From Rhodococcoides corynebacterioides NBRC 14404 (GTDB taxonomy: Bacteria; Actinomycetota; Actinomycetes; Mycobacteriales; Mycobacteriaceae): DNA of 64,000 bases. Below are positions 1-7,636 of the stretch, one piece after another. The position numbers were made by a program, and so were the translations under genes. Numbering within the stretch: position 1 is the first letter of the stretch; every line of letters begins with the position of its first letter. The notes under the pieces were generated by a model. That model ran no database searches. It was given only the letters and a program-made list of their open reading frames with translations, and was not told where the DNA came from. The stretch is taken from positions 62,001 to 126,000 of the forward strand of contig NZ_BCWV01000008.1 in assembly GCF_001894765.1 (NCBI RefSeq), in the 5' to 3' direction.

Positions 1-591
1 CTGGTGGGCACACCGGGTCGCATCGGCGTCGTCGCCGCAGCGGCCGACGCCTGGCCGGCCGCGGCGCGAGCCTCGGCGTCGACGAGCGAGTTCACTCTCC
101 TCGCGGAGGCGGGATTCGACCCCGTCGAGGTCGACCTCCGCGCGGTCACGCCGACGACCGCCGAGGCCGCCCTGGCAGGACTGCCGGCCGTATGGGTACG
201 CGGGGGGAACACCTTCGTCCTGCGCCATCGGCTGGCGACCTCGGGCGTCGATCACGTTCTGCGAGAACGACTTCGACGGGACGACCTCGTCTACGCCGGC
301 TACAGCGCGGGCGCCTGCGTCATGGGACCGTCACTCACCGGCGTCGACGCTGCCGATCCGCCCGACGAACTCGCCGAGATCACCGACGATCCCGTGCCGC
401 AGCACGGACTCGGGATGATCGACGACGTCCTCGTTCCGCACTGGTCGACGCCCGCGGCCCCGTCCGCGCTGGACCCCGACGGTGCCGCCCGAGCCATGGC
501 GGACGCCTGCCGCGCGGCCGGCGTGCGGTACCGGACACTGACCGACGATCAGGTGTTCGTCCGGGACGGCGACGACGACCGGATCCTCTGA
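1..591 (+). CDS. Peptidase E-like (S51 family) protein, 5' end cut by window
   Basis: This is the C-terminal part of a class I glutamine-amidotransferase-like serine hydrolase of the peptidase S51 (cyanophycinase/dipeptidase E) type. The reading frame is open from base 1, so the true start lies upstream. Visible motifs are WVRGGNTF (about residues 64-71 of the visible part) and the nucleophile elbow GYSAGA (about 99-104), whose Ser is the expected catalytic residue. A conserved HW near residue 143 fits the His-bearing segment. S51 enzymes hydrolyse N-terminal Asp dipeptides or cyanophycin, but the substrate here is unknown. It stops at 591, just before a tandem repeat array. Confidence 0.8.
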   Translation: MVGTPGRIGVVAAAADAWPAAARASASTSEFTLLAEAGFDPVEVDLRAVTPTTAEAALAGLPAVWVRGGNTFVLRHRLATSGVDHVLRERLRRDDLVYAGYSAGACVMGPSLTGVDAADPPDELAEITDDPVPQHGLGMIDDVLVPHWSTPAAPSALDPDGAARAMADACRAAGVRYRTLTDDQVFVRDGDDDRIL

Positions 592-594
592 ACC

Positions 595-660
595 GGGGTC
601 ACCCGCTGTGTCGACGAGCGGGGTCACCCGCTGTGTCGACGAGCGGGGTCACCCGCTGTG
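595..660. repeat. Tandem repeat, 25-bp unit, 2.6 copies
   Basis: Two exact 25-bp copies (595-619 and 620-644) are followed by a 16-bp partial copy (645-660). The unit reads ggggtcacccgctgtgtcga plus cgagc. The array fills the convergent gap between the peptidase gene and the next minus-strand gene, and its last partial copy contains that gene's final codons and stop codon. In reverse complement it shares the core ggtgaccccgctc with the array at 40885-40955. Function unknown. Confidence 0.9.
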
Positions 661-1038
661 CGCGATGGGGAACGTGAAGGGCGCCAACCGATCCATCGAG
701 GCCCAGGCCAACCGGCACCGCCGCACCGTCATCTCGTCGGCGTCGGTGAGGAGTGCATCGAGCAGCAGCGACGGCCGCTCCCCCCACTCGCGCGCGACGG
801 CGGCGACCTCGGCCTCGGCGAGGAGGCCCGACTGCGCGAGAGCCTCGATCCACGACGAGATCTCGCCGCGGTGCAGCGCCTCGAGGGTGTCGTAGTCGAC
901 TCCGTCGTCGACGAAGTCGTAGGAGAACATCGCGGCGGCCACCGCAGCCGCACTGCTGTTCGACGTGCGGTGCGCCGGCGTCGGCTGCAGTGCCTGAGCT
1001 GCTGCCGTCGTGCGCTCCGTGGTGCGTGACCGGGCCAT
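649..1038 (-). CDS. Hypothetical protein, 129 aa
   Basis: I do not recognise this family. The start is ATG at 1038 because a strong ribosome binding site (aaggaggg) sits 5-6 bases upstream on the minus strand; the frame stays open further upstream but without such a signal. The protein has a low-complexity Ala/Thr/Ser-rich N-terminus (about residues 1-35), then an acidic, probably helical region containing FSYDFVDDGVDYDTLEALH and a WIEALA segment. It has no membrane segment and no signal peptide, so it is probably cytoplasmic. It is convergent with the peptidase gene, and its last codons lie inside the tandem repeat at 595-660. Confidence 0.7.
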   Translation of the reverse strand: MARSRTTERTTAAAQALQPTPAHRTSNSSAAAVAAAMFSYDFVDDGVDYDTLEALHRGEISSWIEALAQSGLLAEAEVAAVAREWGERPSLLLDALLTDADEMTVRRCRLAWASMDRLAPFTFPIAHSG

Positions 1039-1333
1039 GGGAACCCTCCTTGCTCGCCCCCTCGGTGTCGGCGGAGGTGCCGAGGTGCCGTGGTCCGACG
1101 CTAACTGTCGCTCGCCCCGTTGTCGGCAGCCTGCGAGGCACGATCTGGTAACAGAGTGAACACTGTGACTGATGTGACGAGCGTGTTCGAGGCCCGCTCG
1201 CGACCGAACGACACCCGCTCGAACCATCCGGTCTCGTCCGGAAACCCCCTCGACGATCGCGGGTGCACGGGTAGCGTCGATCACGGGTGCTCACGCGGAC
1301 GCGTCGCACCCGAGTCACTGGAGGGGATCGTCG
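1039..1333. other. Intergenic region, divergent promoters
   Basis: These 295 bp separate two divergently transcribed genes and must carry both promoters. I see no clear -35/-10 pair, riboswitch or RNA gene. A short imperfect dyad (agtgaacact) lies near 1156. The only firm signals are the two ribosome binding sites at the edges. Confidence 0.5.
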
Positions 1334-2701
1334 ATGACCGACACGCGGGTGCAGGAACTGATCGGACTGTTGGACGACAAGGTCGTGGTGACCGATCCCG
1401 ACATCCTGGTGAGCTATCGGCAGGACTGGGCCCGCGATCCGGACGCCGGAACCCCGCTCGCCGTCGTCCGCGCCCGCAGCACCGACGACGTCGCAGCCGT
1501 GATGCGCTGGGCCACGGCCCATTCCGTGCCGGTCGTCCCTCGCGGCGCCGGCTCCGGCCTGTCCGGCGGAGCCACCGCCGTGGACGGCGGCATCGTGCTC
1601 TCCACCGAGAACATGCGGGCGATCACCGTCGACCCCGTCACCCGGACGGCCGTGGTGCAACCGGGCCTGCTCAACGCCGAGGTGAAGAAGGCCGCGGCCG
1701 AACACGGGCTCTGGTACCCGCCGGACCCGTCGTCGTTCGAGATGTGCTCCATCGGCGGCAACGCGGCGACCAACGCGGGCGGTCTGTGCTGCGTGAAGTA
1801 CGGCGTCACCACCGACTACGTCCTCGGGCTCGAGGTGGTGCTCGCGGACGGCATCGTCGTGCGTCTCGGCGGCGCGCGCCTCAAGGACTCCGCGGGGCTC
1901 TCGCTGACCAAACTCTTCGTCGGCAGCGAAGGGGTGCTCGGCGTCATCACCGAGGTGACGCTGCGCCTCATCCCCGCGCAGCCCCCCGCCAGCACCGTCG
2001 TGGCGACGTTCGCGGACCTGTCCGACGCCACCGACGCCATTCTGGCGATCACGCGGTCGCTGCGGCCGGCCATGCTCGAGTTCATGGATCGCACCTCGGT
2101 GAACGCCGTCGAGGACGCCATGAACATGGGTCTCGACCGCGACGCCGCCGCCATGCTCGTCGCGCGATCGGACTCCCCCGGTGCGCACCGCACCGAGGAA
2201 ACCGAGATCATGGCCGCCGCGTGCACCGAGGCGGGCGCGGCCGAGGTCTTCGTCACCGACGATCCCGACGAGGGCGAAGCCTTCGCCGCCGCGCGCCGAT
2301 TCGCGATCCCGGCCGTGGAGCGCACCGGGTCGCTGCTGCTCGAGGACGTCGGCGTACCGCTCCCGGCGCTGGCCGATCTGGTGCAGGGCATCGAGAAGAT
2401 CGCCGACGCGCGGCAGGTGACCGTGGCCGTGATCGCACACGCCGGCGACGGCAACACCCACCCGCTCATCGTGTTCGACCCCGACGACAAGGAGATGGAG
2501 GAGCGGGCCCACCAGGCGTTCGGCGAGATCATGACCCTCGCGATCTCGCTCGGCGGCACCATCACCGGTGAGCACGGCGTCGGCCGACTGAAGAAGGCAT
2601 GGCTGCCCGACCAGGTCGGCGACGACGTCATGGAGCTCACCCGACGAATCAAGAATGCGCTCGATCCGGCGGGAATTCTCAATCCCGGCGCCGTGCTCTG
2701 A
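1334..2701 (+). CDS. FAD-linked oxidase, GlcD/D-lactate dehydrogenase type
   Basis: A 455-aa flavoprotein of the FAD_binding_4 plus FAD-oxidase_C architecture, which oxidises 2-hydroxy acids such as glycolate, D-lactate or D-2-hydroxyglutarate. The N-terminal half has the PCMH-type FAD-binding fold (GAGSGLSGG about residues 72-80, WYPPDPSS about 127-134, GGNAATNAGG about 140-149). The C-terminal half carries HAGDGNTHPL (about 368-377) and GEHGVG (about 412-417), the substrate/metal-side motifs. The start is set by ggagggg eight bases before ATG 1334. No GlcE/GlcF or iron-sulfur partner gene is adjacent, so it is a single-subunit member. It strongly resembles the second copy at 60357-61745. 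The exact substrate cannot be read from sequence. Confidence 0.88.
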   Translation: MTDTRVQELIGLLDDKVVVTDPDILVSYRQDWARDPDAGTPLAVVRARSTDDVAAVMRWATAHSVPVVPRGAGSGLSGGATAVDGGIVLSTENMRAITVDPVTRTAVVQPGLLNAEVKKAAAEHGLWYPPDPSSFEMCSIGGNAATNAGGLCCVKYGVTTDYVLGLEVVLADGIVVRLGGARLKDSAGLSLTKLFVGSEGVLGVITEVTLRLIPAQPPASTVVATFADLSDATDAILAITRSLRPAMLEFMDRTSVNAVEDAMNMGLDRDAAAMLVARSDSPGAHRTEETEIMAAACTEAGAAEVFVTDDPDEGEAFAAARRFAIPAVERTGSLLLEDVGVPLPALADLVQGIEKIADARQVTVAVIAHAGDGNTHPLIVFDPDDKEMEERAHQAFGEIMTLAISLGGTITGEHGVGRLKKAWLPDQVGDDVMELTRRIKNALDPAGILNPGAVL

Positions 2702-2753
2702 TCGCCTCGAACGATTTCGTCACGGACGCGTTGGTGAAAGGCAACCCATACTC

Positions 2754-2768
2754 AGGTCAGCCTGACCT
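2754..2768. promoter_or_regulatory. DtxR/IdeR-like iron box candidate
   Basis: The sequence aggtcagcctgacct is a perfect palindrome of 7-bp arms around one base. Aligned with the actinobacterial iron box (ttaggttagsctaacctaa) it keeps most conserved positions, including the agg...cct ends. It lies about 75 bp before the DUF1540 gene, a position typical for a repressor site over a promoter. The identification is by eye; the regulator could be IdeR, DtxR or MntR. Confidence 0.5.
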
Positions 2769-2843
2769 TGCTGGTGAGAGCGGTTTTTCTCGGTTACCGT
2801 CGTATTCCGACGACCCGACCGCGTCACCTGAACGGAGAATGTC

Positions 2844-3143
2844 ATGGCCACTCTGGAAATGCCCGAAGTCACCGACTGTTCGGTGAGCAGCTGCTCCTAC
2901 AACCACGACGGTTGCCACGCTTTCGCCATCAGCGTCGGCGGCTCCAACGGCACGGCGGACTGCGCCACGTTCATCCCCCTCTCCACCAAGGGCGGGCTCG
3001 ACGTGGTGTCCCCGCAGGTCGGCGCCTGCCAGCGCGCGGACTGCGCCCACAACAAGGACCTCGAGTGCACGGCCGCCGCCGTCCGGATCGGCGCCGGCGA
3101 GTCCTCCGACACCGCCAACTGCCTCACCTACAGCAAGGCCTGA
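2844..3143 (+). CDS. DUF1540 Cys-rich protein, 99 aa
   Basis: A small cytoplasmic protein built of two DUF1540 units. Each unit has Cys residues spaced like a metal-binding knuckle (first unit C12-x4-C17 followed by CHAF; second unit CQRADC-AHN-...-C near residues 59-72, with a late NCLTYS). The motif predicts binding of zinc or another thiophilic metal; the biological role of DUF1540 is not established. The ATG at 2844 follows a ggagaa ribosome binding site. The upstream palindrome at 2754-2768 suggests metal-responsive transcription. The convergent carboxylesterase gene abuts its 3' end with no gap. Confidence 0.88.
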   Translation: MATLEMPEVTDCSVSSCSYNHDGCHAFAISVGGSNGTADCATFIPLSTKGGLDVVSPQVGACQRADCAHNKDLECTAAAVRIGAGESSDTANCLTYSKA

Positions 3144-4721
3144 TCAGCTGAAGCCGAGGACGTCGTCGCCCCACACCTCGCGGAGTTCGCGATCGGGGTC
3201 CGGGGCCAGCGAGTCGCGAGAATCGATGAGCAGCGTTCGCCGACGAGAGTCGTAGGGCGCCCAGTGTTTCGAGCCGTCCAGCGCAGCAGGTACCCCGTGC
3301 CAGGCGAACGCCACCCAGCGTCGCTGAACCCGCCGGGAGACCTGCTGCGCTGCTCTGCGTCCGCCGAGCCAGAAGGTCGGATCGCGGTCGAACGTGCCGA
3401 AGTTGCCGAAGACGTAGGGCAGTTCGGTCGCGTGGCCGGCCCCGATACGGGCTGCCCGTAGTACGGGGGTCGCGTGATCGAAGCGGTAGACGAACGTCGG
3501 TGACCGGCGGCAGTGCGCATCCGCGATCCACAGGCTCGGCATCCGGAACCCGGCATCCCGCGACAGCGCCGCGGCCCCGGCGCTCGCGTCCCGCGAAAAA
3601 GCCAGCGCTGCAGCACTCTTGGGCAGGTCCGGATAGGCCGCCATGATCTCGGCGATCCGTTCGGCGGACAGGTCCGGATGGTCGGCGGCGATCGCCTCGA
3701 ACATGGTGGCCACCGTCTCGGGGGTCACCGGCATGAGCGGCGACTTCATCAACCGGAACACCGAGGCCTCGTCCTTGTTCGACCCGATGATCAGGGGAAC
3801 GGGGTGCGAGTAGCCCTTCTGGAACGCAGCCACCGGGTATCGCGGCACGACGTCGCCGTCGACGACGGGCGCCAGTCCCAGAGTGCCCGGCACCTTCTCG
3901 GGGATCTCGTACACCAACAGGTCCGATGCCTCGACGAGCCGCTCGACGGGCAGGTCGCGGAGTTCCTCGACGCGGTCCGGGCTCAGGTCCACCAGTTCGA
4001 GGAACCGCTCCGCCACGGATCGCGCGCGCTCGGGGCCGTACACCGAGGTGGCGGGGGCGCTCTGGGCGATGGCCTTGTGGAACAGACCCGCCGCCGGGGG
4101 CGAGGTCATGAGCGTGGTCACCGACGCGCCGCCGGAGGACTCCCCGAAGACCGTGACGTTCTCCGGATCGCCGCCGAAGGCGGAGATCGCCTCGCGAACC
4201 CAGGTCAGCGCGGCGATCTGGTCCCGTAGGCCGATGTTGGTGTCGAAGCGGTCACCGCCGAGCGACGGGTCCGACAGATCCAGCCAGCCCAGCGCACCCA
4301 CCCGGTAGTTGATCGTCACCACCACCACCTCGCCGAGGTGGGACAGCTGATGGCCGTCGTAGATGCGTTGCGCCGACGAGCCCAGCGAGTAGGCGCCACC
4401 GTGGATCCACACCATCACCGGTCGCAGCACGCCGTCGGGCACCGGGGCCCAGACGTTGAGGGTCAGGCAGTCCTCGTCGACGGGCAGGGTGGCGTCCATC
4501 GGGACCGGCCCGCCGCGTCCCTGCGGCGCCATCGCCCCGAAGGCGGACCCGTCGCGCTCCCCGTCCCACGTGACCGGTGGGCCCGGCCGGCGGAAGCGGC
4601 GCTCGCCGACCGGCGGCTCGGCGTACGGGATTCCCTTCCAGGAGACCACCTCGCCGCGAACCACACCGCGGACGCGGCCGAACGGGCAGTCGATCACTCG
4701 GGTGCTCTCGCTCTGCGGCAC
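3144..4721 (-). CDS. Type B carboxylesterase/lipase family protein
   Basis: A 525-aa alpha/beta-hydrolase of the COesterase (type B carboxylesterase) family, hydrolysing carboxylic esters of unknown identity. Diagnostic motifs are the N-terminal GIPYAEPPVGERRF (about residues 30-43), EDCLTLNVW (about 83-91), the oxyanion-hole segment MVWIHGGAYSLGS (about 104-116) and the nucleophile elbow GESSGGAS (about 194-201) with its catalytic Ser. The length is normal for the family. No signal peptide is apparent, so it is probably cytoplasmic. It stands alone, convergent with the DUF1540 gene. Confidence 0.9.
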   Translation of the reverse strand: MPQSESTRVIDCPFGRVRGVVRGEVVSWKGIPYAEPPVGERRFRRPGPPVTWDGERDGSAFGAMAPQGRGGPVPMDATLPVDEDCLTLNVWAPVPDGVLRPVMVWIHGGAYSLGSSAQRIYDGHQLSHLGEVVVVTINYRVGALGWLDLSDPSLGGDRFDTNIGLRDQIAALTWVREAISAFGGDPENVTVFGESSGGASVTTLMTSPPAAGLFHKAIAQSAPATSVYGPERARSVAERFLELVDLSPDRVEELRDLPVERLVEASDLLVYEIPEKVPGTLGLAPVVDGDVVPRYPVAAFQKGYSHPVPLIIGSNKDEASVFRLMKSPLMPVTPETVATMFEAIAADHPDLSAERIAEIMAAYPDLPKSAAALAFSRDASAGAAALSRDAGFRMPSLWIADAHCRRSPTFVYRFDHATPVLRAARIGAGHATELPYVFGNFGTFDRDPTFWLGGRRAAQQVSRRVQRRWVAFAWHGVPAALDGSKHWAPYDSRRRTLLIDSRDSLAPDPDRELREVWGDDVLGFS

Positions 4722-4766
4722 CCGGCCGACGCTACCCGGCTCGCCGGACCGAGCGCTCCGGGCCGG

Positions 4767-5156
4767 TCACGGCCGAACCAGACCCCCGAGCGCGAGATAG
4801 GCGGCCGGTGAGTAGGCCAGCACGATCGGGGCGAGCCCGTCGACGGTGAGCCAGGTCGCGGATCCGGCGCCCTGCGTCTCCACACCGTGTTCGAGGGTCA
4901 GACCGGCGCTGCGGGCCCCTATCCAGGCCCGCCAGGCCCACGTCCGGGCCGACTCGTCGACGGCCAGCACCTCGAAGGACACGCGGACTCCCACCGGACC
5001 CTTCACGGTGCCGGTGGTCCCGGTCGTCAGGCGTTCGGTCGACGCGTCGACCCCCAGAATCTGCGGCGCCCAGGTCGGCCACAGCGAGATGTCGGCGTAG
5101 CGCTCCCAGGCGGTGTCCGCCGTGGCCCGTCCTCGTCGTCGCAGTGTCGTCCTCAC
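4767..5156 (-). CDS. SRPBCC (START-like) family protein
   Basis: A small protein of the polyketide-cyclase/dehydrase SRPBCC fold, which binds hydrophobic ligands; no specific role can be given. It shows the typical beta1-alpha1 entry with an ATADTAWERYADISLWPTWAP stretch near its N-terminus and later alternating strands. I place the start at GTG 5156, giving about 129 aa, because the fold begins there. An upstream GTG at 5225 would add 23 residues unlike the family and would run into the possible promoter of the divergent transporter. No strong ribosome binding site decides the matter. Confidence 0.7.
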   Translation of the reverse strand: MRTTLRRRGRATADTAWERYADISLWPTWAPQILGVDASTERLTTGTTGTVKGPVGVRVSFEVLAVDESARTWAWRAWIGARSAGLTLEHGVETQGAGSATWLTVDGLAPIVLAYSPAAYLALGGLVRP

Positions 5157-5214
5157 CGCGGCCGGATTGACGTCGGACCCCCGGTTCAAACCCGCGATCG
5201 GACCACGGCGGGAG

Positions 5215-5254
5215 TCTCGGACCACGGGCTGCGCCTGCGGCGTAGTGTCCGAGA
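5215..5254. promoter_or_regulatory. Spaced inverted repeat upstream of sugar transporter
   Basis: Perfect 8-bp arms tctcggac (5215-5222) and gtccgaga (5247-5254) are separated by 24 bp, ending 36 bp before the transporter start. The octamer cggaccac also recurs three times between about 5199 and 5263. This could be a repressor site for the MFS gene, but no regulator gene is adjacent. Confidence 0.3.
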
Positions 5255-5290
5255 ACGGACCACGTCGTTTTCGAGAAACCAGGTGCGCAG

Positions 5291-6691
5291 ATGACCACTC
5301 AGGCTTCGGCCAACCACACCGCGAAAGTCATCGGCGTCACCGTGGCCGCAGCGGTGGGCGGCTTCCTCTTCGGCTTCGACTCGTCGGTGATCAACGGCGC
5401 GGTCGACGCCATTCAGGGCCATTTCGTCCTCGGTGAGTTCCTCACCGGCTTCACCGTCGCCATCGCCCTGCTCGGCTGCGCCGCCGGCGCCTGGTTCGCC
5501 GGTGGACTCGCGGACCGGTGGGGCCGCAAGAAGGTCATGCTGCTCGGCTCGTTCCTGTTCATCGTCTCCTCGGTCGGATCGGGCCTGGCGTTCAGCGTGC
5601 CCGACCTCATGGTGTGGCGCGTCCTCGGCGGACTGGGCATCGGCATCGCGTCGGTGATCGCCCCGGCGTACATCGCGGAGATCTCCCCGGCGCGCATGCG
5701 CGGCAGCCTCGCGTCCCTGCAGCAGCTGGCCATCACCGTCGGCATCTTCGCGGCGCTGCTGTCCGACGCCGTCCTCGCCAACGGAGCGGGCGGCGCGTCG
5801 AACGACTACTGGTTCGGCATCGAGGCGTGGCGGTGGATGTTCATCGTCGGCGTCGTGCCCGCGGTGGTGTACGGCGTTCTGGCACTGCTCATTCCGGAGT
5901 CGCCGCGCTACCTGGTGGGCAAGCATCTCGACGAGGAGGCGGCCCGCGTGCTCGCCGAGGTGACCGGTGAACTGCATCCCGACGAGCGCATCCACGAGAT
6001 CCGGCTGACCCTGCGCAAGGAGAAGCAGTCGTCGTTCGCCGACATCCGCGGTCCCCGCTTCGGACTCCAGCCGCTGGTCTGGGTCGGCATCATCATGGCC
6101 GTCCTCCAGCAGTTCGTCGGCATCAACGCGATCTTCTACTACTCCACCACCCTGTGGAAGTCCGTGGGCTTCAGCGAATCCCAGTCGTTCACGACGTCGG
6201 TCATCACCTCCGTGATCAACGTGGCCATGACGTTCGTCGCCATTCTCTTCGTCGACCGGATCGGTCGACGGAACCTGTTGATGGCCGGGTCCGTCGGCAT
6301 GTTCGTCGGACTGCTCCTCGCCGCGGTCGCGTTCTCGCAGCAGATCGGCAGCGGCGACGACGTCTCGCTGCCCGAGCCGTGGGGTGTGGTCGCGCTGATC
6401 GGCGCCAACCTCTTCGTCGTCTTCTTCGCCGCCACCTGGGGACCGGTGATGTGGGTCCTGCTCGGCGAGATGTTCCCCAACCGGATGCGCGCCATGGCCC
6501 TCGGCATCGGCACGGCCGCCAACTGGGTGGCGAACTTCGTCATCTCGCTGATGTTCCCGCAGCTGACGCAGTGGGTGGGACTGTCGATCGTGTACGGCGG
6601 GTTCGCGTTCTTCGCGGCCGTCTCGTTCTTCTTCGTCAAGGCCAAGATCCCCGAGACCAAGGGGATGGAGCTGGAGGACATGAAGTTCTGA
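5291..6691 (+). CDS. Sugar porter family MFS transporter
   Basis: A 466-aa, 12-transmembrane inner-membrane carrier of the MFS sugar-porter (SP) family, probably a proton symporter for a hexose, pentose or polyol. SP signatures are present: GFLFGFDSSVINGA in TM1, DRWGRKK in the TM2-TM3 loop (about residues 75-81), PESPRYL after TM6 (about 202-208), QQFVGINAIFYYS in TM7, DRIGRRNL in the TM8-TM9 loop and PETKG near the C-terminus. The ATG at 5291 is the first in frame and agrees with the normal short N-terminus. It is a single-gene unit ending in a strong hairpin. Substrate identity is uncertain. Confidence 0.9.
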   Translation: MTTQASANHTAKVIGVTVAAAVGGFLFGFDSSVINGAVDAIQGHFVLGEFLTGFTVAIALLGCAAGAWFAGGLADRWGRKKVMLLGSFLFIVSSVGSGLAFSVPDLMVWRVLGGLGIGIASVIAPAYIAEISPARMRGSLASLQQLAITVGIFAALLSDAVLANGAGGASNDYWFGIEAWRWMFIVGVVPAVVYGVLALLIPESPRYLVGKHLDEEAARVLAEVTGELHPDERIHEIRLTLRKEKQSSFADIRGPRFGLQPLVWVGIIMAVLQQFVGINAIFYYSTTLWKSVGFSESQSFTTSVITSVINVAMTFVAILFVDRIGRRNLLMAGSVGMFVGLLLAAVAFSQQIGSGDDVSLPEPWGVVALIGANLFVVFFAATWGPVMWVLLGEMFPNRMRAMALGIGTAANWVANFVISLMFPQLTQWVGLSIVYGGFAFFAAVSFFFVKAKIPETKGMELEDMKF

Positions 6692-6708
6692 GCGATCCCA
6701 CCACCGCA

Positions 6709-6749
6709 CACGAATCCGCGGCCCCGCACTCGGGGGCCGCGGATTCGTG
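6709..6749 (+). terminator. Strong hairpin after the sugar transporter
   Basis: A perfect 17-bp stem (cacgaatccgcggcccc, 6709-6725, with 6733-6749) and a 7-nt loop follow the transporter stop by 17 bases. There is no U-tract, as is common in high-GC actinobacteria. It should insulate the transporter from the riboswitch operon that follows. Confidence 0.75.
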
Positions 6750-6800
6750 CGTCGTGCACCGGCACCGTCGGCGGACGGGGCCGCCCGCCGACGGCGGTGC

Positions 6801-6806
6801 TACTGT
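6801..6806 (+). promoter_or_regulatory. Candidate -10 element of the thiamine operon
   Basis: The hexamer tactgt fits a TANNNT -10 and would place the transcription start near 6812-6814, directly at the 5' edge of the TPP riboswitch. I see no convincing -35. Confidence 0.4.
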
Positions 6807-6814
6807 CGCGGCGT

Positions 6815-6902
6815 ACCGACACGGGGTGCTTCGCCGAGTACGGCGAGGCTGAGAAGACACCCGCGAACCTGATGCAGATAATTCTGACGAAGGGATGTCC
6901 GG
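6815..6902 (+). promoter_or_regulatory. TPP riboswitch (THI element)
   Basis: All hallmark blocks of the thiamine-pyrophosphate aptamer are present in order: cggggtgc (about 6822-6829), the ggctgaga block (about 6847-6854), acaccc, the gaacctgatgcagataat block and the closing gaaggga (6889-6895). The flanks ccgaca and tgtccgg can pair as P1. The only ribosome binding site for the tenA start at 6905 is the gaaggga of the aptamer itself, so TPP binding would mask translation initiation directly. The neighbouring genes are thiamine-precursor salvage genes, which confirms the call. Confidence 0.95.
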
Positions 6903-6904
6903 CG

Positions 6905-7636
6905 ATGCCGCACACCACGCTGCCCGAGCACGCGCCACCCGGGGGCGCGACTCACCCACGATTCACCGACCATCTCTGGGACGTGACCGCAGACCTGCGC
7001 CGCGCCATCGACGATCTCGAGTTCCTGCGCCGACTCGGCGACGGCACCCTCCCCGTCGAGAGTTTCCGCACCTACATCGAGCAGGACGGTCTGTATCTCG
7101 AGGGCTACGCCAAGGCGCTCGCCCTCCTCGCCTCCCGCGCGCCCGATCCGGTGGACGGCGCGTTCTGGGCGACGTCGGCCGCCACGGCGGTGACCGTCGA
7201 GAAGTCCCTGCACGCGGACCTGCTCAACGATCCCCGACTCGGCGACGCACCGCCATCGACGGAGCACAGCCCCGCCTGCCTCGGGTACGTCTCCTACCTC
7301 ACCGCCACCGCCGCGACGGACAGCTACGCCGTCGGTGCCGCCGCTGCACTGCCCTGCTTCTGGATCTACGCCGAGGTGGGGCGCACGCTCGCGGCGTCGG
7401 CACGCGCGGTGCTCGCCGCCGATCCCGACCACCCCTACGCACGGTGGGTGACCACCTACGACGCCGAGGACTTCCAGGTCTCCGCCGCCCGGGCGCGGGA
7501 CGTGGTCGACGCCGCCGCACGCGACGCCGGGCCGGACGAGCGCGCGCGGATGACCCGCGCCTTCGTCGTCGCGCTGCGGTACGAACTGCTGTTCTGGGAC
7601 ACCGCGCTGCACACCACGCCGTGGCCCTCGGCATGA
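6905..7636 (+). CDS. tenA: TenA family aminopyrimidine aminohydrolase/thiaminase II
   Basis: A 243-aa TENA/THI-4 family enzyme. Members hydrolyse aminomethyl- or formylaminomethyl-aminopyrimidine from degraded thiamine to HMP for re-use. The nucleophilic Cys is seen in ALPCFWIYAEVG (Cys about residue 151) and the catalytic Glu in ALRYELLFWD (about 225). ATG 6905 is chosen because the aptamer's gaaggga serves as ribosome binding site; the ATG at 6895 is in another frame. It is the first gene of a four-gene operon, overlapping the next gene by ATGA, and is repressed by TPP through the riboswitch. Confidence 0.92.
   Translation: MPHTTLPEHAPPGGATHPRFTDHLWDVTADLRRAIDDLEFLRRLGDGTLPVESFRTYIEQDGLYLEGYAKALALLASRAPDPVDGAFWATSAATAVTVEKSLHADLLNDPRLGDAPPSTEHSPACLGYVSYLTATAATDSYAVGAAAALPCFWIYAEVGRTLAASARAVLAADPDHPYARWVTTYDAEDFQVSAARARDVVDAAARDAGPDERARMTRAFVVALRYELLFWDTALHTTPWPSA

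Noticed and set aside
595..660. Possible CRISPR array
   Set aside because: The copies are directly adjacent with no spacers and no cas genes are present; the same applies to the other arrays.
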